DNA from: CAZENU01 sp965117035
Lineage (GTDB): Bacteria > Chloroflexota > Dehalococcoidia > Lucifugimonadales > CAZENU01
Length of the DNA: 64,000 nucleotides
Direction of reading: 5' to 3'
NCBI GenBank assembly: GCA_965117035.1
Contig: OZ220748.1
Span: 1,984,001 to 2,048,000, forward strand
Part shown: in pieces, positions 24,889-33,749 of the stretch
Numbering within the stretch: position 1 is the stretch's first letter
Layout of the letters: the number at the start of each line of letters is the position of its first letter
Program-made: the position numbers and the translations under genes
The notes under the pieces: model-generated
Database searches by the model: none
What the model was told of the DNA's origin: nothing
What the model saw: the letters and a program-made list of their open reading frames with translations, nothing else

Positions 24889-26022
24889 ATGCCGTTCGAT
24901 CGGAAAGCAGGCAGGGTGCTGGTCATCTCAGCGTTCGTGCTTCTTGGATTGCTGCTGATGGGATCGCCCTGCGGCGACACGCTGGACAGAGACGTGTTGA
25001 TGGATACAGCCTACGGTGACCCGGCGCCGGTGTGGTGGCAGGATGGCTCTCGCATAGCCGTTGCCATGCCGCCTGAAGGAATATACGTTGTCGACGCTCA
25101 GGGCTCCGAAATTTCGATCTTGCCACCAGGCGCCCCCATCGGAACCTGCCGCGACAACTGGCCATTTTCGCCCGCGCTTTCGCCGGACCAGTCCCGGCTC
25201 GTCTACGTTGTCGCAAAGCGGGATGGCAGGTCGGAGATCATGACCGCCGCCGTCGACGGATCAGATGTCCGCAGGCTGACGAAAGACAAGGGCGTGCACC
25301 TGTTTCCGAGGTGGTCGCCCGACGGGACCCAGATCGCGTTCATGTCGGGGTCCAGAAATAGCTTCGGAGATCTCCACGTGATGGATGCGGACGGCTCCAA
25401 CGTGCGGATGATAGCGCAGAGGAATGGTGTAGCCCGCCCTCCGGCGTGGTCGCCGGACGGCAGCCGGATCGCGTTTGTGGATCGTGACGAGTCGCCGCGG
25501 AACTACGTTGTTTACACGATACGGCCGGACGGTTCTGACCTGGTTGAGATAGGGGAAACGTTGGGCAGTCCCGTCTGGTCGACTGACGGCAGCCGGATCG
25601 CATTCGTTGCCGAAAACTTGCGAAAACTCTCAAGGTGGGACTCTGTCCCGAATAAGCGGCTCGTTGTGGTGAACTCCGACGCCAGTAATCAGAGGGAACT
25701 GGCTTCGTTTCAGAGAGGCGGATGGCGGTGGTATACCGCGTTGTCCTGGTCACCTGACGGCTCGAAGATCGTATACGGGACCGGGTCGACTTTCGAAATA
25801 GTCTCGGCCGATGGGACCGGCACGCCCGTCACGGTATGGAATGACCTCGGGCCAGAGGCGACGGGAGGGGCGGCGTGGTCGCCAGACGGTTCGACAATCG
25901 CCTTCTACTCCAATCGCGTGCTTTTCACCACAAGCCACGATGGGTCCGACAGGCGGGTATTGGCAAGAGGGTCCAGCGAAGCCAATTGGGTGGTATCCGC
26001 CGAGGGATGCAGCCCCCATTGA
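24889..26022 (+). CDS. PD40/TolB-like beta-propeller lipoprotein, copy B
   Basis: Second paralogue, 377 residues, intact. It opens MPFDRKAGRVLVISAF and GLLLMGSPCGD, a signal segment with a nearby Cys. Then come PD40 blades: WWQDGSRIAVAMPPEGIYV, then ALSPDQSRLVYV, PRWSPDGTQIAFMSG, PAWSPDGSRIAFV, and a final TGGAAWSPDGSTIAF blade. It is nearly identical to copy A over long stretches, so the duplication is recent. The gene starts 26 bases after the copy A tail. The function is probably a cell-surface binding or scaffold protein; no enzyme motif is visible. Confidence 0.75.
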   Translation: MPFDRKAGRVLVISAFVLLGLLLMGSPCGDTLDRDVLMDTAYGDPAPVWWQDGSRIAVAMPPEGIYVVDAQGSEISILPPGAPIGTCRDNWPFSPALSPDQSRLVYVVAKRDGRSEIMTAAVDGSDVRRLTKDKGVHLFPRWSPDGTQIAFMSGSRNSFGDLHVMDADGSNVRMIAQRNGVARPPAWSPDGSRIAFVDRDESPRNYVVYTIRPDGSDLVEIGETLGSPVWSTDGSRIAFVAENLRKLSRWDSVPNKRLVVVNSDASNQRELASFQRGGWRWYTALSWSPDGSKIVYGTGSTFEIVSADGTGTPVTVWNDLGPEATGGAAWSPDGSTIAFYSNRVLFTTSHDGSDRRVLARGSSEANWVVSAEGCSPH

Positions 26023-26073
26023 GGACGCCCTGTACGAGTCGGATTGACGGATAGACGCGGGAGATCTCAGTCG

Positions 26074-27195
26074 ATGCTGTTCCATCGGAAGACAGGCAGC
26101 GTGCTGGTGATCTTGGCGTTCGTGCTTCTTGGATTGCTCCTCGTGGGATCGGACTGCGGCACAACCGACGACCACGCATGGAAATTGAAGGGTATCGCCG
26201 ACTACGATCCAACCCCGGTTTGGTGGACCGATGGCTCTCGCATAGCCGTTGCTATGCCGCCTGAAGGCATATACATCGTCGACGCTCAGGGCTCCGATGC
26301 TTTGATCTTTCCACCAGGCTCCCCCGTGGGAAATTGCCTCGACCAAGGGAACTTTTCGCCCGCCCTCTCTCCGGATGGGTCCCGTCTCGCCTATGTAGTC
26401 GCGAAGAGGGATGGAAGGTCGGAGATAGTGACCAGCGCGATCGACGGTTCCGATGTCCGCAGGTTGACGAGAGACAAGGGTCTGCACGCGTATCCAACAT
26501 GGTCGCCCGACGGGACCCAGATCGCCTTCATGTCGGGACGGGACCTCCGCGTGATGGATGCGGACGGCTCCAACGTGCGAACGATTGCGGCGACGAACTA
26601 TGCTGTAGCCCATCCACCGGCGTGGTCGCCGGACGGAAGCCGCATCGCGTTTGTGGGCCGCGACTACTCGCTGGCCCATACCATCCGCACGGTACGGCCG
26701 GACGGTTCTGACCTGGTTGAGCTAGGCGAGACGGTGGGCGATCCCGTCTGGTCGCCTGACGGCAGCCGGCTCGCATTCATTGCCGAGAACCTAGAGAGGA
26801 CAAGAGATACGGACCCAGGTCTGCGGATCTACGTGATGGACCCCGACGGCAGTGATCAGCGGCAATGGACCTCTTATGGAGACCTCAGCAGGTGGCATAC
26901 CGCAATGTCCTGGTCGCCCGACGGCTCGAAGATCGTCTACGGAGCTGCCCGCGATTTCGTAATAGTCTCGGCCGATGGGACCGGTACGCCGGTTGCGGTG
27001 TGGGAAGAGGATGGCCGTGACCGGAAGACCACGGGGGGGGCGGCGTGGTCGCCGGACGGTTCGACAATCGCGTTCTACTCCAATCGCGTGCTGTTTACCA
27101 CGGCGCACGATGGGTCCGGCAGGAGGATATTGGCAAGGGTTGCCGGTGGACCGGAGACCTGGGGCAGAGGCGGCGTATATTGCACATACGAGTAG
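26074..27195 (+). CDS. PD40/TolB-like beta-propeller lipoprotein, copy C
   Basis: Third paralogue, 373 residues, intact and more divergent. The signal segment is MLFHRKTGSVLVILAFVLLG followed by SDCG. The blades match copies A and B (WWTDGSRIAVAMPPEGIYI, LSPDGSRLAYVVAKRDG, TWSPDGTQIAFMSG). The final blade keeps frame through its own run of eight G (TTGGAAWSPDGS), the site where copy A is shifted. The intergenic DNA before it resembles that before copy B, so the duplication unit includes the leader region. Confidence 0.75.
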   Translation: MLFHRKTGSVLVILAFVLLGLLLVGSDCGTTDDHAWKLKGIADYDPTPVWWTDGSRIAVAMPPEGIYIVDAQGSDALIFPPGSPVGNCLDQGNFSPALSPDGSRLAYVVAKRDGRSEIVTSAIDGSDVRRLTRDKGLHAYPTWSPDGTQIAFMSGRDLRVMDADGSNVRTIAATNYAVAHPPAWSPDGSRIAFVGRDYSLAHTIRTVRPDGSDLVELGETVGDPVWSPDGSRLAFIAENLERTRDTDPGLRIYVMDPDGSDQRQWTSYGDLSRWHTAMSWSPDGSKIVYGAARDFVIVSADGTGTPVAVWEEDGRDRKTTGGAAWSPDGSTIAFYSNRVLFTTAHDGSGRRILARVAGGPETWGRGGVYCTYE

Positions 27196-27273
27196 TTGGG
27201 AACCCATTCCATGCTGTTGCTGAGCGCGCGTGGAACACAGTTGGGTGCTGAGAATGCGAGACCATCAAGCATC

Positions 27274-27558
27274 ATGAGATCGAAGCCATCGCACATGAGT
27301 TTGGCCTGGCTGGTACTTGGCGTGTTGCTTCTGGCGCCGGCCTTCGGATGCGGCAACTCGTCCGAAGGGAGTCCAACGGCTGGCAACGCGTCCTACGGAC
27401 CTCCGGCGGGAAGCTCGATCACGTCGTCGGATGATGCGTTCGGTTCTGGAGGCGTGCAACCCGCATCCGCTCTCCATGATCCGAGAGCGGGAGCCCAGGA
27501 CGCCCACGACCGGCCGGGTCCCGCGGTAGGGTTGAACGCAACCGCGACTGCAGCATAG
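27274..27558 (+). CDS. Short putative lipoprotein, possibly truncated
   Basis: The N-terminus MRSKPSHMSLAWLVLGVLLL then APAFGC is a clear lipoprotein signal with a lipobox Cys at residue 26. About 30 Ser/Gly/Pro-rich residues follow, after which the sequence has no recognisable character and ends in repeat DNA. The gene is probably a fragment of a larger lipoprotein, cut short near the repeat cluster at 27600-27780. Confidence 0.35.
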   Translation: MRSKPSHMSLAWLVLGVLLLAPAFGCGNSSEGSPTAGNASYGPPAGSSITSSDDAFGSGGVQPASALHDPRAGAQDAHDRPGPAVGLNATATAA

Positions 27559-27611
27559 TCGCCTCGGGGACGCACCTCGCGGCAACTGTCCAGACGCGAG
27601 GTGTCCAGACA

Positions 27612-27772
27612 CCCCGTTCACCCCGAGTAGCGCCGCTGCCCGGAGCGGCGCGTATCGAGGGGCGCGTGCTCCTTGTCGCCAGTGTTCGTGTCTGCCCCAC
27701 CCAAACACTACGACGTGCGGCCCTTCGATACACCCCGACGAAGCGTCGGGGCGCTCAGGGCGAACGGGTTGC
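27612..27772. repeat. Inverted pair of the palindromic repeat
   Basis: A forward copy (27612-27666) and a reverse copy (27719-27772) of the repeat seen at 472-530 face each other around about 52 bases. The same arrangement is found at 58209-58376. The forward copy has a different hairpin stem (GCCGCTGCCCGGAGCGGCG) from the reverse copy (CCCGACGAAGCGTCGGG). Confidence 0.65.
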
Positions 27773-27904
27773 GCTGGCGACGGCCCCTACCCTGTCAGGT
27801 TCCGATAGCCACAGCGCACTCATATCCACGATAGCGCGTCTCCGGGCGTGACCGCATTCGGCCCAGTAACTCCGAAGAGTTACTCCCAGCCAGGGCCTCT
27901 CCAA

Positions 27905-27995
27905 AGTCGCCACAGATTCAGGGTGACAGACTTGCACCGGGTTCAACGCCCCCTCACCCTAACCCTCTCCCGGAAAGGGGAGAGGGGACAAAGGA
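27905..27995 (+). repeat. Copy of the CACAGATT...CCCTCTCCC hairpin repeat
   Basis: Begins GCCACAGATTCAGGGTGACAG and passes through CCCCCTCACCCTAACCC to a CTCTCCC/GGGAGAG hairpin. It is the best-preserved full-length relative of the copy at 14250-14345. Confidence 0.65.
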
Positions 27996-28096
27996 AAGGC
28001 CCTGACTCCGGGCGCATCGGCCGGATATCTTCGCCGCGTCGTGGTAGTATCCTGTATCGCGAATCAGGACTTCCCGCACCCTGCCAGGAGGCTTGC

Positions 28097-28576
28097 ATGA
28101 AGGTCGAGTGGTTCAACCACACGGGCATCGTCGTCCAGGACATGGAGAAGATGCTGGCGTTCTACAAGGGCGTGCTCGGGCTCGAGGAGGAGCGGAACAG
28201 GGTCCTGGAGGGCCCGCTGGCGGACCAGCTCGTCGGCTACAAGGACGCCAAGCTCCACGTGATCTACCTGGGCAACGGCGACATGAGGCATTCGGTCGAG
28301 CTGGTGACCTACACCAACCCGCCGCCCGGCGAGACGATGCACACGAACGAGCGCAACACGATCGGCGCCATCCACATCGGCGTCATCGTCGACGACCTGG
28401 ACGCCTGGTACGAGGACCTGACCGCGAGGGGGATCGAGTTCGTCAACGAGCCCTTCCTGCGGAAGGACGCGGAGTACCCGTGGGCGTACAAGGCGTGCTA
28501 CCTGCAGGACCCGGAGGGCAACTGGCTGGAGTTCATCGAGCGGCCGCCGGCGCCTCCGGGGGCCACGGCCACCTAG
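28097..28576 (+). CDS. VOC-family (glyoxalase-fold) protein
   Basis: A 159-residue two-module vicinal-oxygen-chelate protein. The opening WFNHTGIVVQDMEKMLAFY, the central AIHIGVIVDDLDAWYEDL and the closing CYLQDPEGNWLEFIE supply the usual His and Glu metal ligands. It resembles methylmalonyl-CoA epimerase and lactoylglutathione-lyase relatives, but the substrate is not determined. AGGAGG lies five bases before the ATG. It stands alone, convergent with the ABC transporter genes. Confidence 0.8.
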   Translation: MKVEWFNHTGIVVQDMEKMLAFYKGVLGLEEERNRVLEGPLADQLVGYKDAKLHVIYLGNGDMRHSVELVTYTNPPPGETMHTNERNTIGAIHIGVIVDDLDAWYEDLTARGIEFVNEPFLRKDAEYPWAYKACYLQDPEGNWLEFIERPPAPPGATAT

Positions 28577-28594
28577 CGCGGCGCGCCGCCGGGT

Positions 28595-29308
28595 TCAGTC
28601 TCGGAAGCGGCCCGCCGTCGCCCTGCGCTCGACGATGTGGCCGTCGCGCATCTCCAGCACCTCGTCAGCCAGGGACAGCAGTGTCGAGTCGTGCGTTGCG
28701 GCGACGACGCTGATGCCCTCCTCCCGCACCATCTCGGCGAACAGGCCGAAGATCGCCCGCGCGTTGGACGAGTCGAGCTCGCCCGTGGGCTCGTCCGCCA
28801 GCATGAGCGAAGGGCGTATCACCATCGCCCGCGCTATGGCGACCCGCTGCTGCTCGCCTCCGGAGAGCTCGTAGGGCCTGTGCCGCGACCGGGCGGCGAG
28901 GCCGACCATCTCCAGCGCCTCGTTCGCCCGTTGCTCGCGCTCACGGCTTCCGGCCCCGGAGATGCGCAGCGGAAGCTCCACGTTCTCGAACGCCGACAGC
29001 AGCGGCAGCAGCCCGAACGACTGGAAGACGAAGCCGATCCTGTGGCGGCGAAGGTCGATCAGCTCGGACTCGCTCATCTCCGCCATGTCGCGCTCCTCGA
29101 AGAGGATGCTGCCGGACGTCGCCTGGTCGAGCCCGGCCATGAGGTTCAGCAGCGTAGTCTTGCCCGACCCGGACCTGCCGACGAGGGCGACGAACTTGCC
29201 GGCGGGGACCTCGAGGCTGACGTCGTCGACGGCCACGATCTCCTCGGACCCCAACCGGTAGACGCGTCCCACGTTGACCGCCGCGAGCACTCGATTGAGG
29301 GAGCTCAT
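28595..29308 (-). CDS. ABC transporter ATP-binding protein (MacB/LolD type)
   Basis: A 237-residue ATPase with Walker A GRSGSGKTT, Q-loop FVFQSFGLLP, signature LSGGEQQRVAIARAM, Walker B LMLADEPTGELD and switch His in AATHDS. The LolD/MacB subgroup is indicated by DLRRHRIGFVFQ and by the FtsX-like permease in the same operon. Its ATG overlaps the stop of the preceding ATPase gene by four bases (ATGA), so the two are translationally coupled. A longer open frame upstream is an artefact of the other gene. Confidence 0.9.
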   Translation of the reverse strand: MSSLNRVLAAVNVGRVYRLGSEEIVAVDDVSLEVPAGKFVALVGRSGSGKTTLLNLMAGLDQATSGSILFEERDMAEMSESELIDLRRHRIGFVFQSFGLLPLLSAFENVELPLRISGAGSREREQRANEALEMVGLAARSRHRPYELSGGEQQRVAIARAMVIRPSLMLADEPTGELDSSNARAIFGLFAEMVREEGISVVAATHDSTLLSLADEVLEMRDGHIVERRATAGRFRD

Positions 29309-30189
29309 TCCTGGTAGTCCCCGGGCACGATGTTCAGCCTGTCCTCCTCCAGGATGACCTTGGCGCGGTCGCGTATCCGGACCCTGTCGAGGTAGTCCTT
29401 GGGAAGCTGCACGCGGCCCGCGGGGTCGACGACCGTCAGCTCGTCCAGGTCGTCGTCCTCCACCTTCTGCCGCTCGTAGGTGACCCTGCGCCTGATCTCG
29501 GTGGATATCTTGCCGTCGCGGATCATCACGACCCGGCCGACCTTGTAGGCGACGTCCGGGTCGTGGGTGACGATCAGCACCGTCGTGCCCAGCTCGTTGT
29601 TGACGCCGCGAAAGACCTCGAGTATCTCGCTGGCGGTGGCGTCGTCGAGCTCGCCCATCGGCTCGTCGGCGAGCAGCAGGGGCGGCTCGTTGGCGAGCGC
29701 GACGGCTATGGCGACGCGCTGCTGCTCGCCGCCCGACAGCGTCTCCGGGTTGTGGCCCATGCGGTCCCCCAGCCCAACCAGCTCCAGCAGCTCGGCGGCC
29801 CGCTTCCGGCGCTCGGCGCGGGACGTCCGCGTGAGCATCATCGGCAGCGAGACGTTCTCGATGGCCGTCAGGTACGGGAAGAGGTTGCGGCTGGTCTGCT
29901 GCCAGACGAAGCCGACCTCCCTGCGCCGATAGTCCTCGACGTCGCGGTTCGACATGTCGAGCAGGTCCCGGTCGCCGACGCGGACGCGCCCCGCGGACGG
30001 GGTGTCGTAGCCGGCGAGTATGTTGAGCAGGGTCGTCTTGCCGCTGCCGCTGGCCCCCACGATCGCCAGCGTCTCTCCCGGCTGCACTGCCAGGTCGAGG
30101 CCGCGCAGGGCCACGACCTCCAGGTCGGCGACCTTGTAGATCTTGAACAGGTCCTCGCACTCTATGTACGGCGTTCTGTCCAGGCTCAC
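29305..30189 (-). CDS. ABC transporter ATP-binding protein with C-terminal SpoVT/AbrB-like domain
   Basis: The ATPase domain occupies residues 1-225: Walker A GASGSGKTT, Q-loop GFVWQQTSRNLFP, signature LSGGEQQRVAIAVAL, Walker B LLLADEPMGELD and switch TVLIVTHDP. A tail of about 70 residues follows. Its last 40 residues (VDPAGRVQLPKDYLDRVRIR ... then ILEEDRLNIVPG) look like a SpoVT/AbrB swapped-hairpin domain, unusual on an ABC ATPase. The GTG start at 30189 has AAGGAG four bases upstream. It lies between the permease gene and the second ATPase. Confidence 0.85.
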   Translation of the reverse strand: MSLDRTPYIECEDLFKIYKVADLEVVALRGLDLAVQPGETLAIVGASGSGKTTLLNILAGYDTPSAGRVRVGDRDLLDMSNRDVEDYRRREVGFVWQQTSRNLFPYLTAIENVSLPMMLTRTSRAERRKRAAELLELVGLGDRMGHNPETLSGGEQQRVAIAVALANEPPLLLADEPMGELDDATASEILEVFRGVNNELGTTVLIVTHDPDVAYKVGRVVMIRDGKISTEIRRRVTYERQKVEDDDLDELTVVDPAGRVQLPKDYLDRVRIRDRAKVILEEDRLNIVPGDYQE

Positions 30190-30212
30190 AATGCTCCTTC
30201 GTGTCCGGCGCC

Positions 30213-33200
30213 CTACAGCTCGCCGAGCCTGAGGGTCCTCTGCAGCGAGATCCTGTTCACCAGCCAGACGATGCTCATGATAATGATAGCGAAGATGGCG
30301 ACCATGCCGGCATAGGAGGCGAGGAGGGCCTCCCAGCTCACCTCCATCCTGTAGGGCGGCATCACGCTTCCGCCGAAGTCGTCGTGGGCGAGGAAGGGCA
30401 GGATGATGTCGCCGAGCCTGCTGCCGAGCCACGTCCCGAGGGCGAGGCCCGCGACGACGACGAGCGTCTGCTCCAGCCACACCATCGTCATGAGCTGGCG
30501 CATCGACGCGCCGACCGTCCTGAGCAGCGCGTACTGCAGCCGGCGGCTGCGAAACGACACGTAGGCGTGGACGAGGAAGCCCATCGAGCTGAGCAGCAGC
30601 ACCGCCGAGAACGCGATGAACAGCAGCGCCTGCCATCCGGCCTCCACGAGCGGGTCTATCTTCGAGCCGGCGAGCCGCGCGGCGCGGTCCTCCACGTCCC
30701 CGTACGAGTAGCCGCCCACGCCGTTGAGCCGTCGCGCCAGCCCGGTGGAGCCCCCTTCGGGCGGCGTGGAGATCCACAGCTCGTTCGCCGTCAGCTCGGT
30801 GATGACGGGGCTCAGGTTGGCGTGCAGGCTGATCGCGTTCCAGTCTCCCACGAGCAGGGGCTCGTCGATGTCGGAGACCGTGGGGAACATCCTGATCGTG
30901 TCGGAGATGATCACGGGAGTCCTGTAGCCGGAGATGGTGACCTCGAACGAGTCTCCCCGCGAGTGGCCGGTGGTTTGGAGGAAGGCGTCGTTTGCGAGCA
31001 CCGGGAACGGCTGGCGGGAGGGCCCGGGGTAGATGCCGCGCGGCGCTCGGGGCCTGCCGGACACCCACGAGAAGAGCGCCGTGCGCGAGTCGCCCTCGTG
31101 GAGGCCGAGAAGGCCGTCCGCCTTGGACTCGCCGGCGGCCCTGATGACCTGCCAGCCGTCGACGTCGTCGAACGCCTCCAGCACGATCGTATCTCCCGAC
31201 CGCCTGCGTACCGAGATCTCGTCGATGGCGATGGCGCCGGCCTCCAGGGTGCGCTCGAAGACGGTCTCATGCACCCGGATGGCCGTGAGGACGAGCGGCC
31301 CGGCGGGCGCCGGCGTGCCGAGGTCCGCCTGCAGGACCGACCATCCCTCGCGCGTCAGGTTGCCAAGCTCGTACGTGAAGTGCTGGCCCCGGCTGTTCAT
31401 GACCCGCGCCGTGAGGCTCGTGCTCGGGTGCCGGCGGTCCGGCCTCACGCTGACCCGCAGCGTGACCGCGTCGTCCGGCAATATGATGCCCCGCGGCGGG
31501 TCCTCGACCTTGATGGAGCGGACGAGATCGTCCATGGGCTCCCCGGCGAAGTCGTCCCTGAACCAGGCGACCTCCGCGAAGCTGTCCGGGTCGATGGCCA
31601 GCACCAGGAAGGTGTCGCCGAAGGCCGTGGTCAGGTCGCGCCCCCGCGCGCGCAGGACGGGGCTCGCCCGCTCCACGCCGGTGAGCCGCTCGTAGGTCTC
31701 GACCACCTCGGCCCGCGGGCGCCGGATTCGAATTGAGCTGGGCGTGGTGCGCCTTTCGCGGACGGTGGTCCTGAACCGCTCCAGCCTGATGTCGGAGCCC
31801 GTCGAGAACAGGACGCGCTCCTGGAAGCTCCTTTCGAGCGTGCCGCCGAAGCTCGCGGCGAAGATGCCCAGGCCGGCCGTCAGCACGAGCAGAAGCGACA
31901 GTCGGGAGTAGTGGGACGCGTCGCGCGCCATCTGCCACACGCCCATGGCCGGGCCGACGGGCAGCCACCGGCCGAGCATGCTGCTTCCCAGCTTCATGGC
32001 GAGCGGGAAGAGCCGGAGGATGACGACCGCGGCGGCGACCATGATGAAGCCGGGCAGGATGATGAAGAGCTGGTTCGCCTCGACCTCTCCGACAAGGTTG
32101 CGTGCGACCACCGAGCCCTGGTGGTTGAGCTGGTACAGCAGCAGCATGCCGATGAGCAGCAGCGCCACGTCGACGTAGTAGCGCTGGAAGCGCGGCTGCG
32201 CGTCCGGCCGGGCCTCCTGCTGCCTGCGGCGGGTCACGCCCAGTCTCGCGGCCTGTATCGCGGGCGTCATGAGCGCGGCCAACGCCAGCAGTCCGCCGAG
32301 CAGGCTGAGCATGAAGGCGTTACGCGACAGCACCGCGGGCAGGCGGCCACCGTCCGTAAGGTCGGAGAAGGCGGGAGTGTACCCGAGCGCGCTCACGACC
32401 GCCACGGCCAGCATCGGGCCGAGGACGAAGGCCGCGGCGGCGATGGTGGCGCCCTCTATTGCGAAGACGGCCACTATCTGGCCGGAGGTCGCGCCCCTGC
32501 TCCTGAGCAGCGCTATCTCCGTCTTGCGGTCCTCCACGGCGAGGTTGGACAGGATGGCCACGTAGTACAGGATCACCACCGCGATGAGCGAGAAGACGAC
32601 GAACATGGGCAGCTTGCTGAAGAAGAGCCTCTGGCGGTACTCGGACAGGGCCTCATCCAGCTCCGTCGTCTGCCGGTAGGACAGCAGCGTCGAGCCGAGC
32701 AGCCTGTTCATCTGCGCGAGATTGGTCAGCGCGCGGTCGGCGTTGTTCGCGGTCAGCCGGTTGCGGTCGACCACGAGCAGCCAGGCGTAGACGCCGGACA
32801 TCTTCCGCGTCATCGGGCCCAGCACCTCCATGAACGCCCGCTCCGAGATGTGAAAGGGCACGGTGCGGAAGCTCGGGCCGGTCGCGGAGTTCAGGAACTC
32901 CCGCTCGATGCGCCACAACCGGTGCTCGGGGTCGTCGCGCTCGAAGACGCCCGTGATCAGGACGGAGATGTTGTTGAAGTCCTCGGTCCGCGGGGGCACC
33001 GCGACCAGGCGGTCGCCGGGTCCGACGCCGAACAGCTCGGCGGCGTCCGCCGGAATGATGGCCTCGATCTCGAACGGGGCGCCCGGGGCCCTGGGCGCAG
33101 CCTCGCCGGGTGGCTCGCCGGCCACCATCGTGGTGTGGTCGTGGAGGCGTGGAGCGAAGGCGAAGTAGGCCCGCGCGTTGTCGTCTCCGGCCCCCGCCTC

Positions 33201-33551
33201 GTTGCCTGGGCGCACCAGGAAGTAGGTCTGGGACTTGCCGGCGCGCCAGCGGTCGGTGACCGCCCAGCCGATGCTCGCGTCGGGCTGGCGCCGGGCGACT
33301 GTGTCGACCCTCTCGTACTCCTCGTACGAGATCGGCCCGCGTTCAGTCCGCTGGAGGATGTCGAGGTCGTGGTCGCTGCGTCGGGCGAGGATGTTGTCGA
33401 GCGCCAGGTCGCGCAGCGCGTCGTAGTAGACCACCGTGCCGGACATGATCGTCGTCGCCAGGACGACGCCGAGGACGACGGCCGACAGCAGCCGCCAGTG
33501 GGCGAAGCTCTGCTTGGCGACGAGCTGCCAGGCTGTGAGGAATCGGTCCAT
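30213..33551 (-). CDS. FtsX-like ABC transporter permease, large double-domain type
   Basis: A 1112-residue permease. An N-terminal membrane helix (about 20-42, LLSAVVLGVVLATTIMSGTV) is followed by a long extracytoplasmic domain. A first FtsX block lies around 330-440 (PMFVVFSLIAVVILYYVAIL, then LRSRGATSGQIVAVF), followed by further helices near 500 and 540-570. A second large outer domain contains beta-rich sequence (FTYELGNLTREGW). The last FtsX block is at 985-1100, with LLRTVGASMRQLM. The gene heads an operon with two ATPases, so it probably forms a MacB-like exporter or mechanotransmission machine rather than a channel. The substrate is unknown. Confidence 0.85.
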   Translation of the reverse strand: MDRFLTAWQLVAKQSFAHWRLLSAVVLGVVLATTIMSGTVVYYDALRDLALDNILARRSDHDLDILQRTERGPISYEEYERVDTVARRQPDASIGWAVTDRWRAGKSQTYFLVRPGNEAGAGDDNARAYFAFAPRLHDHTTMVAGEPPGEAAPRAPGAPFEIEAIIPADAAELFGVGPGDRLVAVPPRTEDFNNISVLITGVFERDDPEHRLWRIEREFLNSATGPSFRTVPFHISERAFMEVLGPMTRKMSGVYAWLLVVDRNRLTANNADRALTNLAQMNRLLGSTLLSYRQTTELDEALSEYRQRLFFSKLPMFVVFSLIAVVILYYVAILSNLAVEDRKTEIALLRSRGATSGQIVAVFAIEGATIAAAAFVLGPMLAVAVVSALGYTPAFSDLTDGGRLPAVLSRNAFMLSLLGGLLALAALMTPAIQAARLGVTRRRQQEARPDAQPRFQRYYVDVALLLIGMLLLYQLNHQGSVVARNLVGEVEANQLFIILPGFIMVAAAVVILRLFPLAMKLGSSMLGRWLPVGPAMGVWQMARDASHYSRLSLLLVLTAGLGIFAASFGGTLERSFQERVLFSTGSDIRLERFRTTVRERRTTPSSIRIRRPRAEVVETYERLTGVERASPVLRARGRDLTTAFGDTFLVLAIDPDSFAEVAWFRDDFAGEPMDDLVRSIKVEDPPRGIILPDDAVTLRVSVRPDRRHPSTSLTARVMNSRGQHFTYELGNLTREGWSVLQADLGTPAPAGPLVLTAIRVHETVFERTLEAGAIAIDEISVRRRSGDTIVLEAFDDVDGWQVIRAAGESKADGLLGLHEGDSRTALFSWVSGRPRAPRGIYPGPSRQPFPVLANDAFLQTTGHSRGDSFEVTISGYRTPVIISDTIRMFPTVSDIDEPLLVGDWNAISLHANLSPVITELTANELWISTPPEGGSTGLARRLNGVGGYSYGDVEDRAARLAGSKIDPLVEAGWQALLFIAFSAVLLLSSMGFLVHAYVSFRSRRLQYALLRTVGASMRQLMTMVWLEQTLVVVAGLALGTWLGSRLGDIILPFLAHDDFGGSVMPPYRMEVSWEALLASYAGMVAIFAIIIMSIVWLVNRISLQRTLRLGEL

Positions 33552-33749
33552 CGTCGGCTCGGCCTGCTCCCTGTCGGACGGCGGCGGTCCCGGCCCGGCA
33601 CGTACCCGTGAACCCTAATCTTACTTGAAATACCGGAAGCGCTGCGCCGAACGGCGTCGACGGACCGGGGCAACGGGTGCGAGGAGGGCGCCTGGCGGCC
33701 TGCCCTGTCGAGCGGTCGACCGGCCCGGTTGGGGCAGGCTACCTCGAGG

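Noticed and set aside
28595..30160. 521-residue single ABC protein
   Set aside because: The N-terminal half of that frame is an out-of-frame reading of the other ATPase gene; the true gene starts at 29308 with an ATGA overlap.
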